Below, piece after piece: positions 13,847-64,000 of a stretch of 64,000 nucleotides of DNA; position 1 is the first letter of the stretch, and every line of letters starts with the position of its first letter. Both the position numbers and the translations under genes were made by a program. The stretch lies in the NCBI GenBank assembly GCA_946699065.1, contig CAMPDV010001252.1, positions 59,317 to 123,316 of the forward strand, in the 5' to 3' direction. A model generated the notes under the pieces. That model ran no database searches. It was not told the DNA's origin and worked only from the letters and a program-made list of their open reading frames with translations. The stretch is from Loxodes magnus. Lineage: Eukaryota > Ciliophora > Karyorelictea > Loxodida > Loxodidae.

Positions 13847-16800
13847 AGTGTCACACAAATTAGGTATCTGCTGTGGCTATATCCAGTGATTCAGAGTTCA
13901 TCGTATCGGGAAGTTATGATTAGACGGTGAGACTATGGGACGTCAAGACAGGTACCTGTAAGACCATGAGTGGTCACACTAGTCATGTATGATATGTGGC
14001 TATATCCAGTGATTCAGAGTTCATCGTATCGGGAAGTGCAGATTATACGGTGAGACTATGGGACGTCAAGACAGGTACCTGTAAGACCATGAGTGGTCAC
14101 ACTAGTTGTGTATCTGCTGTGGCTATATCCAGTGATTCAGAGTTCATCGTATCGGGAAGTTATGATTATACGGTGAGACTATGGGACGTCAAGACAGGTA
14201 CCTGTAAGACCATGAGTGGTCACACTAGTTGTGTATCTGCTGTGGCTATATCCAGTGATTCAGAATTCATCGTATCGGGAAGTGCAGATTAGACGGTGAG
14301 ACTATGGGACGTCAAGACAGGTACCTGTAAGACCATGAGTGGTCACACTAGTTCTGTATGATATGTGGCTATATCCAGTGATTCAGAGTTCATCGTATCG
14401 GGAAGTTATGATTATACGGTGAGACTATGGGACGTCAAGACAGGTACCTGTAAGACATGAGTGGTCACACTAGTTGTGTATGATCTGTGGCTATATCCAG
14501 TGATTCAGAGTTCATCGTATCGGGAAGTTATGATTATACGGTGAGACTATGGGACGTCAAGACAGGTAGCTGTAAGACCATGAGTGGTCACACTAGTGTT
14601 GTATCTGCTGTGGCTATATCCAGTGATTCAGAGTTCATCGTATCGGGAAGTTATGATTATACGGTGAGACTATGGGACGTCAAGACAGGTACCTGTAAGA
14701 CCATGAGTGGTCACACTAGTGTTGTATCTGCTGTGGCTATATCCAGTGATTCAGAGTTCATCGTATCGGAAAGTTATGATTATACGGTGAGACTATGGGA
14801 CGTCAAGACAGGGTACCTGTAAGACCATGAGTGGTCACACTAGTAATGTATAATCTGTGGCTATATCCAGTGATTCAGAGTTCATCGTATCGGGAAGTTA
14901 TGATTATACGGTGAGACTATGGGACGTCAAGACAGGTACCTGTAAGACCATGAGTGGTCACACTAGTAATGTATAATCTGTGGCTATATCCAGTGATTCA
15001 GAGTTCATCGTATCGGAAAGTTATGATTATACGGTGAGACTATGGGACGTCAAGACAGGTACCTGTAAGACCATGAGTGGTCACACTAGTTGTGTATGAT
15101 CTGTGGCTATATCCAGTGATTCAGAGTTCATCGTATCGGGAAGTGCAGATTAGACGGTGAGACTATGGACGTCAAGACAGGTACCTGTAAGACCATGAGT
15201 GGTCACACTAGTGTTGTATCTGCTGTGGCTATATCCAGTGATTCAGAGTTCATCGTATCGGGAAGTGCAGATAAGACGGTGAGACTATGGGACGTCAAGA
15301 CAGGTACCTGTAAGAACCATGAGTGGTCACACTAGTTCTGTATGATATGTGGGCTATATCCAGTGATTCAGAGTTCATCGTATCGGGAAGTTATGATTAT
15401 ACGGTGAGACTATGGGACGTCAAGACAGGTACCTGTAAGACCATGAGTGGTCACACTAGTTGTGTATCTGCTGTGGCTATATCCAGTGATTCAGAGTTCA
15501 TCGTATCGGGAAGTTATGATTATACGGTGAGACTATGGGACGTCAAGACAGGTACCTGTAAGACCATGAGTGGTCACACTAGTTGTGTATGATATGTGGC
15601 TATATCCAGTGATTCAGAGTTCATCGTATCGGGAAGTTATGATTATACGGTGAGACTATGGGACGTCAAGACAGGTACCTGTAAGACCATGAGTGGTCAC
15701 ACTAGTTGTGTATGATCTGTGGCTATATCCAGTGATTTAGAGTTCATCGTATCGGGAAGTGCAGATTATACGGTGAGACTATGGGACGTCAAGACAGGTA
15801 CCTGTAAGACCATGAGTGGTCACACTAGTTAAGTATATGCCGTGGCTATATCCAGTGATTCAAAGTTCATCGTATCGGGAAGTTATGATTATACGGTGAG
15901 ACTATGGGACGTCAAGACAGGTACCTGTAAGACCATGAGTGGTCACACTAGTAATGTATAATCTGTGGCTATATCCAGTGATTCAGAGTTCATCGTATCG
16001 GGAAGTGCAGATAAGACGGTGAGACTATGGGACGTCAAGACAGGTACCTGTAAGACCATGAGTGGTCACACTAGTTCTGTATGATCTGTGGCTATATCCA
16101 GTGATTCAGAGTTCATCGTATCGGGAAGTTATGATTATACGGTGAGACTATGGGACGTCAAGACAGGTACCTGTAAGACCATGAGTGGTCACACTAGTCA
16201 TGTATGATATGTGGCTATATCCAGTGATTCAGAGTTCATCGTATCGGGAAGTGCAGATTAGACGGTGAGACTATGGGACGTCAAGACAGGTACCTGTAAG
16301 ACCATGAGTGGTCACACTAGTGTTGTATATGCTGTGGCTATATCCGTGATTCAGAGTTCATCGTATCGGGAAGTTATGATTAGACGGTGAGACTATGGGA
16401 CGTCAAGACAGGTACCTGTAAGACCATGAGTGGTCACACTAGTCATGTATCTGCTGTGGCTATATCCAGTGATTCAGAGTTCATCGTATCGGGAAGTGCA
16501 GATTAGACGGTGAGACTATGGGACGTCAAGACAGGTACCTGTAAGACCATGAGTGGTCACACTAGTAACGTATAATCTGTGGCTATATCCAGTGATTCAG
16601 AGTTCATCGTATCGGGAAGTGCAGATTAGACGGTGAGACTATGGGACGTCAAGACAGGTACCTGTAAGACCATGAGTGGTCACACTAGTAATGTATAATC
16701 TGTGGCTATATCCAGTGATTCAGAGTTCATCGTATCGGGAAGTTATGATTATACGGTGAGACTATGGACGTCAAGACAGGTACCTGTAAGACCATGAGTG

Positions 16801-19800
16801 GTCACACTAGTAATGTATAATCTGTGGCTATATCCAGTGATTCAGAGTTCATCGTATCGGAAAGTTATGATTATACGGTGAGACTATGGGACGTCAAGAC
16901 AGGTACCTGTAAGACCTTGAGTGGTCACACTAGTTGTGTATCTGCTGTGGCTTATATCCAGTGATTCAGAGTTCATCGTATCGGGAAGTTATGATTATAC
17001 GGTGAGACTATGGGACGTCAAGACAGGTACCTGTAAGACCATGAGTGGTCACACTAGTGTTGTATCTGCTGTGGCTATATCCAGTGATTCAGAGTTCATC
17101 GTATCGGGAAGTGCAGATTAGACGGTGAGACTATGGGACGTCAAGACAGGTACCTGTAAGACCATGAGTGGTCACACTAGTCATGTATGATATGTGGCTA
17201 TATCCAGTGATTCAGAGTTCATCGTATCGGGAAGTTATGATTATACGGTGAGACTATGGGACGTCAAGACAGGTACCTGTAAGACCATGAGTGGTCACAC
17301 TAGTTGTGTATCTGCTGTGGCTATATCCAGTGATTCAGAGTTCATCGTATCGGGAAGTGCAGATTATACGGTGAGACTATGGGACGTAAAGACAGGTACC
17401 TGTAAGACCATGAGTGGTCACACTAGTTCTGTATATGCTATGGCTATATCCAGTGATTCAGAGTTCATCGTATCGGGAAGTGCAGATTATACGGTGAGAC
17501 TATGGGACGTCAAGACAGGTACCTGTAAGACCATGAGTGGTCACACTAGTTCTGTATGATCTGTGGCTATATCCAGTGATTCAGAGTTCATCGTATCGGA
17601 AGTTATGATTATACGGTGAGACTATGGGACGTCAAGACAGGTACCTGTAAGACCATGAGTGGTCACACTAGTTGTGTATCTGCTGTGGCTATATCCAGTG
17701 ATTCAGAGTTCATCGTATCGGGAAGTTATGATTATACGGTGAGACTATGGGACGTCAAGACAGGTACCTGTAAGACCATGAGTGGTCACACTAGTTGTGT
17801 ATCTGCTGTGGCTATATCCAGTGATTCAGAGTTCATCGTATCGGGAAGTGCAGATTATACGGTGAGACTATGGGACGTCAAGACAGGTACCTGTAAGACC
17901 ATGAGTGGTCACACTAGTTCTGTATATGCTATGGCTATATCCAGTGATTCAGAGTTCATCGTATCGGGAAGTGCAGATTATACGGTGAGACTATGGGACG
18001 TCAAGACAGGTACCTGTAAGACCATGAGTGGTCACACTAGTTCTGTATGATCTGTGGCTATATCCAGTGATTCAGAGTTCATCGTATCGGGAAGTTATGA
18101 TTATACGGTGAGACTATGGGACGTCAAGACAGGTACCTGTAAGACCATGAGTGGTCACACTAGTTCTGTATGATATGTGGCTATATCCAGTGATTCAGAG
18201 TTCATCGTATCGGGAAGTTATGATTATACGGTGAGACTATGGGACGTCAAGACAGGTACCTGTAAGACCATGAGTGGTCACACTAGTTGTGTATCTGCTG
18301 TGGCTATATCCAGTGATTCAGAGTTCATCGTATCGGGAAGTTATGATAAGACGGTGAGACTATGGGACGTCAAGACAGGTACCTGTAAGACCATGAGTGG
18401 TCACACTAGTCATGTATGATATGTGGCTATATCCAGTGATTCAGAGTTCATCGTATCGGGAAGTTATGATTATACGGTGAGACTATGGGACGTCAAGACA
18501 GGTACCTGTAAGACCATGAGTGGTCACACTAGTTGTGTATGATCTGTGGCTATATCCAGTGATTCAGAGTTCATCGTATCGGGAAGTTATGATTATACGG
18601 TGAGACTATGGGACGTCAAGACAGGTACCTGTAAGACCATGAGTGGTCACACTAGTCATGTATGATATGTGGCTATATCCAGTGATTCAGAGTTCATCGT
18701 ATCGGGAAGTGCAGATTAGACGGTGAGACTATGGACGTCAAGACAGGTACCTGTAAGACCATGAGTGGTCACACTAGTTTGTGTATGATCTGTGGCTATA
18801 TCCAGTGATTCAGAGTTCATCGTATCGGGAAGTTATGATTATACGGTGAGACTATGGGACGTCAAGACAGGTACCTGTAAGACCATGAGTGGTCACACTA
18901 GTTGTGTATGATCTGTGGCTATATCCAGTGATTCAGAGTTCATCGTATCGGGAAGTGCAGATTATACGGTGAGCTATGGGACGTCAAGACAGTACCTGTA
19001 AGACCATGAGTGGTCACACTAGTCATGTATGATATGTGGCTATATCCAGTGATTCAGAGTTCATCGTATCGGGAAGTTATGATTATACGGTGAGACTATG
19101 GGACGTCAAGACAGGTACCTGTAAGACCATGAGTGGTCACACTAGTTCTGTATGATATGTGGCTATATCCAGTGATTCAGAGTTCATCGTATCGGGAAGT
19201 TATGATTATACGGTGAGACTATGGGACGTCAAGACAGGTACCTGTAAGACCATGAGTGGTCACACTAGTTGTGTATGATCTGTGGCTATATCCAGTGATT
19301 CAGAGTTCATCGTATCGGGAAGTTATGATTATACGGTGAGACTATGGGACGTCAAGACAGGTACCTGTAAGACCATGAGTGGTCACACTAGTTCTGTATG
19401 ATATGTGGCTATATCCAGTGATTCAGAGTTCATCGTATCGGGAAGTTATGATTATACGGGTGAGACTATGGGACGTCAAGACAGGTACCTGTAAGACCAT
19501 GAGTGGTCACACTAGTTCTGTATGATATGTGGCTATATCCAGTGATTCAGAGTTCATCGTATCGGGAAGTTATGATTATACGGTGAGACTATGGGACGTC
19601 AAGACAGGTACCTGTAAGACCATGAGTGGTCACACTAGTTGTGTATGATCTGTGGCTATATCCAGTGATTCAGAGTTCATCGTATCGGGAAGTTATGATT
19701 ATACGGTGAGACTATGGGACGTCAAGACAGGTACCTGTAAGACCATGAGTGGTCACACTAGTGTTGTATATGCTGTGGCTATATCCAGTGATTCAGAGTT

Positions 19801-20457
19801 CATCGTATCGGGAAGTTATGATTATACGGTGAGACTATGGGACGTCAAGACAGGTACCTGTAAGACCATGAGTGGTCACACTAGTTGTGTATGATCTGTG
19901 GCTATATCCAGTGATTTAGAGTTCATCGTATCGGGAAGTTATGATTATACGGTGAGACTATGGGACGTCAAGACAGGTACCTGTAAGACCATGAGTGGTC
20001 ACACTAGTTCTGTATGATCTGTGGCTATATCCAGTGATTCAGAGTTCATCGTATCGGGAAGTTATGATTATACGGTGAGACTATGGGACGTCAAGACAGG
20101 TACCTGTAAGACCATGAGTGGTCACACTAGTTGTGTATGATCTGTGGCTATATCCAGTGATTCAGAGTTCATCGTATCGGGAAGTTATGATTATACGGTG
20201 AGACTATGGGACGTCAAGACAGGTACCTGTAAGACCATGAGTGGTCACACTAGTCATGTATGATATGTGGCTATATCCAGTGATTCAGAGTTCATCGTAT
20301 CGGGAAGTGCAGATTAGACGGTGAGACTATGGGACGTCAAGACAGGTACCTGTAAGACCATGAGTGGTCACACTAGTTGTGTATGATCTGTGGCTATATC
20401 CAGTGATTCAGAGTTCATCGTATCGGGAAGTTATGATTATACGGTGAGACTATGGAC
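12177..20457 (+). pseudogene. WD40 array segment with scattered frameshifts
   Basis: WD40 units continue, with frame changes at single-base indels near 12177, 13850, 14455, 14811, 15168, 15316, 15352, 16345, 16768, 16952, 17597, 18733, 18779, 18974-18990, 19459 and 20456. Recurrent types are loss of one G from TATGGGACG and gain of one base in a homopolymer, which suggests read errors. The longest ORF under the standard code anywhere in the window lies here (17616-18050, 144 codons, GTG start). It is only a run of units that happen to lack codons 7/9/27 stops, so I do not call it a separate gene. Two units here have ATG at codon 11 (Met for Val, near 17431 and 17930). The first TAA-7 plus Lys18 unit of the window is near 15830. 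Confidence 0.58.
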
Positions 20458-53049
<32,592 letters not shown>

Positions 53050-56000
53050 GGACGTCAAGACAGGTACCTGTAAGACCATGAGTGGTCACACTAGTTGTGT
53101 ATCTGCTGTGGCTATATCCAGTGATTCAGAGTTCATCGTATCGGGAAGTGCAGATTAGACGGTGAGACTATGGGACGTCAAGACAGGTACCTGTAAGACC
53201 ATGAGTGGTCACACTAGTTGTGTATCTGCTGTGGCTATATCCAGTGATTCAGAGTTCATCGTATCGGAAAGTTATGATTATACGGTGAGACTATGGGACG
53301 TCAAGACAGGTACCTGTAAGACCATGAGTGGTCACACAAATTAGGTATCTGCTGTGGCTATATCCAGTGATTCAGAGTTCATCGTATCGGGAAGTTATGA
53401 TTATACGGTGAGACTATGGACGTCAAGACAGGTACCTGTAAGACCATGAGTGGTCACACTAGTTGTGTATGATCTGTGGCTATATCCAGTGATTCAGAGT
53501 TCATCGTATCGGGAAGTTATGATTATACGGTGAGACTATGGGACGTCAAGACAGGTACCTGTAAGACCATGAGTGGTCACACTAGTTAAGTATATGCCGT
53601 GGCTATATCCAGTGATTCAAAGTTCATCGTATCGGAAAGTTATGATAGACGGTGAGACTATGGGACGTCAAGACAGTACCTGTAAGACCATGAGTGGTCA
53701 CACTAGTTGTGTATCTGCTGTGGCTATATCCAGTGATTCAGAGTTCATCGTATCGGAAAGTTATGATTATACGGTGAGACTATGGGACGTCAAGACAGGT
53801 ACCTGTAAGACATGAGTGGTCACACAAATTAGGTATCTGCTGTGGCTATATCCAGTGATTCAGAGTTCATCGTATCGGGAAGTTATGATTATACGGTGAG
53901 ACTATGGGACGTCAAGACAGGTACCTGTAAGACCATGAGTGGTCACACTAGTTGTGTATGATCTGTGGCTATATCCAGTGATTCAGAGTTCATCGTATCG
54001 GGAAGTTATGATTATACGGTGAGACTATGGGACGTCAAGACAGGTACCTGTAAGACCATGAGTGGTCACACTAGTTAAGTATATGCCGTGGCTATATCCA
54101 GTGATTCAAAGTTCATCGTATCGGAAAGTTATGATTATACGGTGAGGACTATGGGACGTCAAGACAGGTACCTGTAAGACCATGAGTGGTCACACTAGTT
54201 AAGTATATGCCGTGGCTATATCCAGTGATTCAGAGTTCATCGTATCGGGAAGTTATGATTATACGGTGAGACTATGGGACGTCAAGACAGGTACCTGTAA
54301 GACCATGAGTGGTCACACTAGTAATGTATATGCCGTGGCCATATCCAGTGATTCAGAGTTCATCGTATCGGGAAGTTATGATTATACGGTGAGACTATGG
54401 GACGTCAAGACAGGTACCTGTAAGACCATGAGTGGTCACACTAGTTAAGTATATGCCGTGGCTATATCCAGTGATTCAAAGTTCATCGTATCGGAAAGTT
54501 ATGATTATACGGTGAGACTATGGGACGTCAAGACAGGTAGCTGTAAGACCATGAGTGGCCATATAGATTATGTATATGCTGTTGCCATATCCAGTGATTC
54601 AGAGTTCATCGTATCGGGAAGTTATGATTATACGGTGAGACTATGGGACGTCAAGACAGGTACCTGTAAGACCATGAGTGGTCACACTAGTCATGTATGA
54701 TATGTGGCTATATCCAGTGATTCAGAGTTCATCGTATCGGAAAGTTATGATTATACGGTGAGACTATGGGACGTCAAGACAGGTACCTGTAAGACCATGA
54801 GTGGTCACACAAATTAGGTATCTGCTGTGGCTATATCCAGTGATTCAGAGTTCATCGTATCGGGAAGTTATGATTATACGGTGAGACTATGGGACGTCAA
54901 GACAGGTACCTGTAAGACCATGAGTGGTCACACTAGTTCTGTATGATCTGTGGCCATATCCAGTGATTCAGAGTTCATCGTATCGGGAAGTGCAGATTAT
55001 ACGGTGAGACTATGGGACGTCAAGACAGGGTACCTGTAAGACCATGAGTGGTCACACTAGTTCTGTATGATCTGTGGCTATATCCAGTGATTCAGAGTTC
55101 ATCGTATCGGGAAGTTATGATTATACGGTGAGACTATGGGACGTCAAGACAGGTACCTGTAAGACCATGAGTGGTCACACTAGTTGTGTATGATCTGTGG
55201 CTATATCCAGTGATTCAGAGTTCATCGTATCGGGAAGTTATGATTATACGGTGAGACTATGGGACGTCAAGACAGGTACCTGTAAGACCATGAGTGGTCA
55301 CACTAGTCATGTATGATATGTGGCTATATCCAGTGATTCAGAGTTCATCGTATCGGGAAGTTATGATTATACGGTGAGACTATGGGACTTCAAGACAGGT
55401 ACCTGTAAGACCATGAGTGGTCACACTAGTTGTGTATCTGCTGTGGCTATATCCAGTGATTCAGAGTTCATCGTATCGGGAAGTGCATATAAGACGGTGA
55501 GACTATGGGACGTCAAGACAGGTACCTGTAAGACCATGAGTGGTCACACTAGTAATGTATAATCTGTGGCTATATCCAGTGATTCAGAGTTCATCGTATC
55601 GGGAAGTTATGATTATACGGTGAGACTATGGGACGTCAAGACAGGTACCTGTAAGACCATGAGTGGTCACACAAATTAGGTATCTGCTGTGGCTATATCC
55701 AGTGATTCAGAGTTCATCGTATCGGGAAGTGCAGATTAGACGGTGAGACTATGGGACGTCAAGACAGGTACCTGTAAGACCATGAGTGGTCACACAAATT
55801 AGGTATCTGCTGTGGCTATATCCAGTGATTCAGAGTTCATCGTATCGGGAAGTGCAGATTATACGGTGAGACTATGGGACGTCAAGACAGGTACCTGTAA
55901 GACCATGAGTGGTCACACTAGTAATGTATGATCTGTGGCTATATCCAGTGATTCAGAGTTCATCGTATCGGGAAGTTATGATTATACGGTGAGACTATGG

Positions 56001-58675
56001 GACGTCAAGACAGGTACCTGTAAGACCATGAGTGGTCACACTAGTTGAGTATCATCTGTGGCTATATCCAGTGATTCAGAGTTCATCGTATCGGGAAGTG
56101 CAGATTATACGGTGAGACTATGGGACGTCAAGACAGGTACCTGTAAGACCATGAGTGGTCACACAAATTAGGTATCTGCTGTGGCTATATCCAGTGATTC
56201 AGAGTTCATCGTATCGGGAAGTTATGATTATACGGTGAGACTATGGGACGTCAAGACAGGTACCTGTAAGACCATGAGTGGCCATATAGATTATGTATAT
56301 GCTGTTGCCATATCCAGTGATTCAGAGTTCATCGTATCGGGAAGTTATGATTATACGGTGAGACTATGGGACGTCAAGACAGGTACCTGTAAGACCATGA
56401 GTGGTCACACTAGTTGTGTATGATCTGTGGCTATATCCAGTGATTCAGAGTTCATCGTATCGGGAAGTTATGATTATACGGTGAGACTATGGGACGTCAA
56501 GACAGGTACCTGTAAGACCATGAGTGGTCACACAAATTAGGTATCTGCTGTGGCTATATCCAGTGATTCAGAGTTCATCGTATCGGGAAGTGCAGATTAG
56601 ACGGTGAGACTATGGGACGTCAAGACAGGTACCTGTAAGACCATGAGTGGTCACACAAATTAGGTATCTGCTGTGGCTATATCCAGTGATTCAGAGTTCA
56701 TCGTATCGGGAAGTGCAGATTATACGGTGAGACTATGGGACGTCAAGACAGGTACCTGTAAGACCATGAGTGGTCACACTAGTTGTGTATCTGCTGTGGC
56801 TATATCCAGTGATTCAGAGTTCATCGTATCGGGAAGTTATGATTATACGGTGAGACTATGGGACGTCAAGACAGGTACCTGTAAGACCATGAGTGGTCAC
56901 ACTAGTTGTGTATCTGCTGTGGCTATATCCAGTGATTCAGAGTTCATCGTATCGGGAAGTGCAGATTAGACGGTGAGACTATGGGACGTCAAGACAGGTA
57001 CCTGTAAGACCATGAGTGGTCACACTAGTTGTGTATGATCTGTGGCTATATCCAGTGATTCAGAGTTCATCGTATCGGGAAGTTATGATTATACGGTGAG
57101 ACTATGGGACGTCAAGACAGGTACCTGTAAGACCATAAGTGGTCACACTAGTCATGTATGATATGTGGCAATATCCAGTGATTCAGAGTTCATCGTATCG
57201 GGAAGTTATGATTATACGGTGAGACTATGGGACGTCAAGACAGGTACCTGTAAGACCATGAGTGGTCACACTAGTTGTGTATCTGCTGTGGCTATATCCA
57301 GTGATTCAGAGTTCATCGTATCGGGAAGTGCAGATTAGACGGTGAGACTATGGGACGTCAAGACAGGTACCTGTAAGACCATGAGTGGTCACACAAATTA
57401 GGTATCTGCTGTGGCTATATCCAGTGATTCAGAGTTCATCGTATCGGGAAGTGCAGATTATACGGTGAGACTATGGGACGTCAAGACAGGTACCTGTAAG
57501 ACCATGAGTGGTCACACAAATTAGGTATCTGCTGTGGCTATATCCAGTGATTCAGAGTTCATCGTATCGGGAAGTTATGATTATACGGTGAGGACTATGG
57601 GACGTCAAGACAGGTACCTGTAAGACCATGAGTGGTCACACTAGTTGTGTATGATCTGTGGCTATATCCAGTGATTCAGAGTTCATCGTATCGGGAAGTT
57701 ATGATTATACGGTGAGACTATGGGACGTCAAGACAGGTACCTGTAAGACCATGAGTGGTCACACTAGTTAAGTATATGCCGTGGCTATATCCAGTGATTC
57801 AAAGTTCATCGTATCGGAAAGTTATGATTATACGGTGAGACTATGGGACGTCAAGACAGGTACCTGTAAGACCATGAGTGGTCACACTAGTTAAGTATAT
57901 GCCGTGGCTATATCCAGTGATTCAGAGTTCATCGTATCGGGAAGTTATGATTATACGGTGAGACTATGGGACGTCAAGACAGGTACCTGTAAGACCATGA
58001 GTGGTCACACTAGTAATGTATATGCCGTGGCCATATCCAGTGATTCAGAGTTCATCGTATCGGGAAGTTATGATTATACGGTGAGACTATGGGACGTCAA
58101 GACAGGTACCTGTAAGACCATGAGTGGTCACACTAGTTAAGTATATGCCGTGGCTATATCCAGTGATTCAAAGTTCATCGTATCGGAAAGTTATGATTAT
58201 ACGGTGAGACTATGGGACGTCAAGACAGGTAGCTGTAAGACCATGAGTGGCCATATAGATTATGTATATGCTGTTGCCATATCCAGTGATTCAGAGTTCA
58301 TCGTATCGGGAAGTTATGATTATACGGTGAGACTATGGGACGTCAAGACAGGTACCTGTAAGACCATGAGTGGTCACACTAGTCATGTATGATATGTGGC
58401 TATATCCAGTGATTCAGAGTTCATCGTATCGGAAAGTTATGATTATACGGTGAGACTATGGGACGTCAAGACAGGTACCTGTAAGACCATGAGTGGTCAC
58501 ACAAATTAGGTATCTGCTGTGGCTATATCCAGTGATTCAGAGTTCATCGTATCGGGAAGTTATGATTATACGGTGAGACTATGGGACGTCAAGACAGGTA
58601 CCTGTAAGACCATGAGTGGTCACACTAGTAATGTATATGCCGTGGCTATATCCAGTGATTCAGAGTTCATCGTAA
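53050..58675 (+). pseudogene. WD40 array segment with a few frameshifts
   Basis: WD40 units continue with about nine single-base indels: extra G near 53050, lost G near 53419, lost base near 53646, lost G near 53676, lost C near 53810, GAGG near 54147, CAGGG near 55030, GAGG near 57590 and an extra A near 58675. Between them the unit register is exact. The segment contains copy A and most of copy B of a 30-unit duplication. It also holds two of the paired V34F and D26Y variant units described separately. As elsewhere, stop triplets lie only at codons 7, 9 and 27 when read in the WD40 frame. The indels resemble those of the other two error-rich segments and may be assembly artefacts. Confidence 0.58.
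53820..56770 (+). repeat. 30-unit (about 3,690-bp) duplication, copy A
   Basis: Units starting at 54212, 54458, 55320 and 56181 recur at 57904, 58150, 59012 and 59873, an offset of 3,692 bp, which is 30 units plus two inserted bases. The block includes the rare V34F/D26Y pair (55320-55562). A short internal patch near 54945-55190 carries different variable cassettes from copy B. Confidence 0.87.

Positions 58676-64000
<5,325 letters not shown>

Overview
The whole 64-kb window is one uninterrupted tandem array of a 123-bp unit, about 520 copies, all on the + strand. I see no unique sequence, no second gene, no RNA gene and no mobile element. In one frame each unit encodes one 41-residue WD40 (beta-propeller blade) repeat: Gly-His at residues 3-4, an SGSxDx turn at 22-27 and Trp-Asp at 32-33. 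GC is about 45 %. Neither end of the gene is inside the window.

The key anomaly is that the WD40 frame contains hundreds of in-frame TGA, TAA and TAG triplets. They are not scattered. In what I could read they fall only at three codons of the unit (7, 9 and 27), which are also its most variable codons and are residues expected on the ligand-binding face of a propeller. TGA sits where WD40 repeats often have Trp (GHTSCV-x-SVA, GHTS-x-VSSVA). TAA/TAG sit where Gln (or Glu/Lys) is common (SNV-x-SVA, HTN-x-VSAVA, AD-x-TVRLWD). No ordinary CAA or CAG Gln codon occurs in frame. All five other frames have stops at invariant positions in every unit. The simplest reading is a genetic code in which all three stops are sense codons (TGA=Trp, TAA/TAG=Gln). 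Such codes are known from Condylostoma-type heterotrich and karyorelict ciliates and from an Amoebophrya syndinian; a Blastocrithidia-like code with TAR=Glu is also possible. The fallback is a non-coding, satellite-like WD40 pseudogene array.

Layout: (i) 1-4565, WD40 array with many single-base indels; (ii) 4566-12176, 2,537 codons in one frame; (iii) 12177-20457, indel-rich; (iv) 20458-53049, 10,864 codons in one frame, exact 123-bp register, no indel; (v) 53050-58675, indel-rich; (vi) 58676-64000, 1,775 codons in one frame. The indels are mostly single-base homopolymer changes, and a near-identical copy of region (i) at about 18.8-25.4 kb lacks most of them, so many are probably assembly errors. 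If so, the window is part of a single reading frame above 21,000 codons.

Higher-order duplications of 13, 15, 27, 30, 39 and about 153 units are layered on the array. Their copies differ mainly at the hypervariable codons, while the scaffold is almost invariant even at synonymous sites. This resembles the concerted-evolution-plus-diversified-surface pattern of fungal HNWD (HET-E/D/R) recognition receptors. A recognition role is inference, not something the sequence proves.
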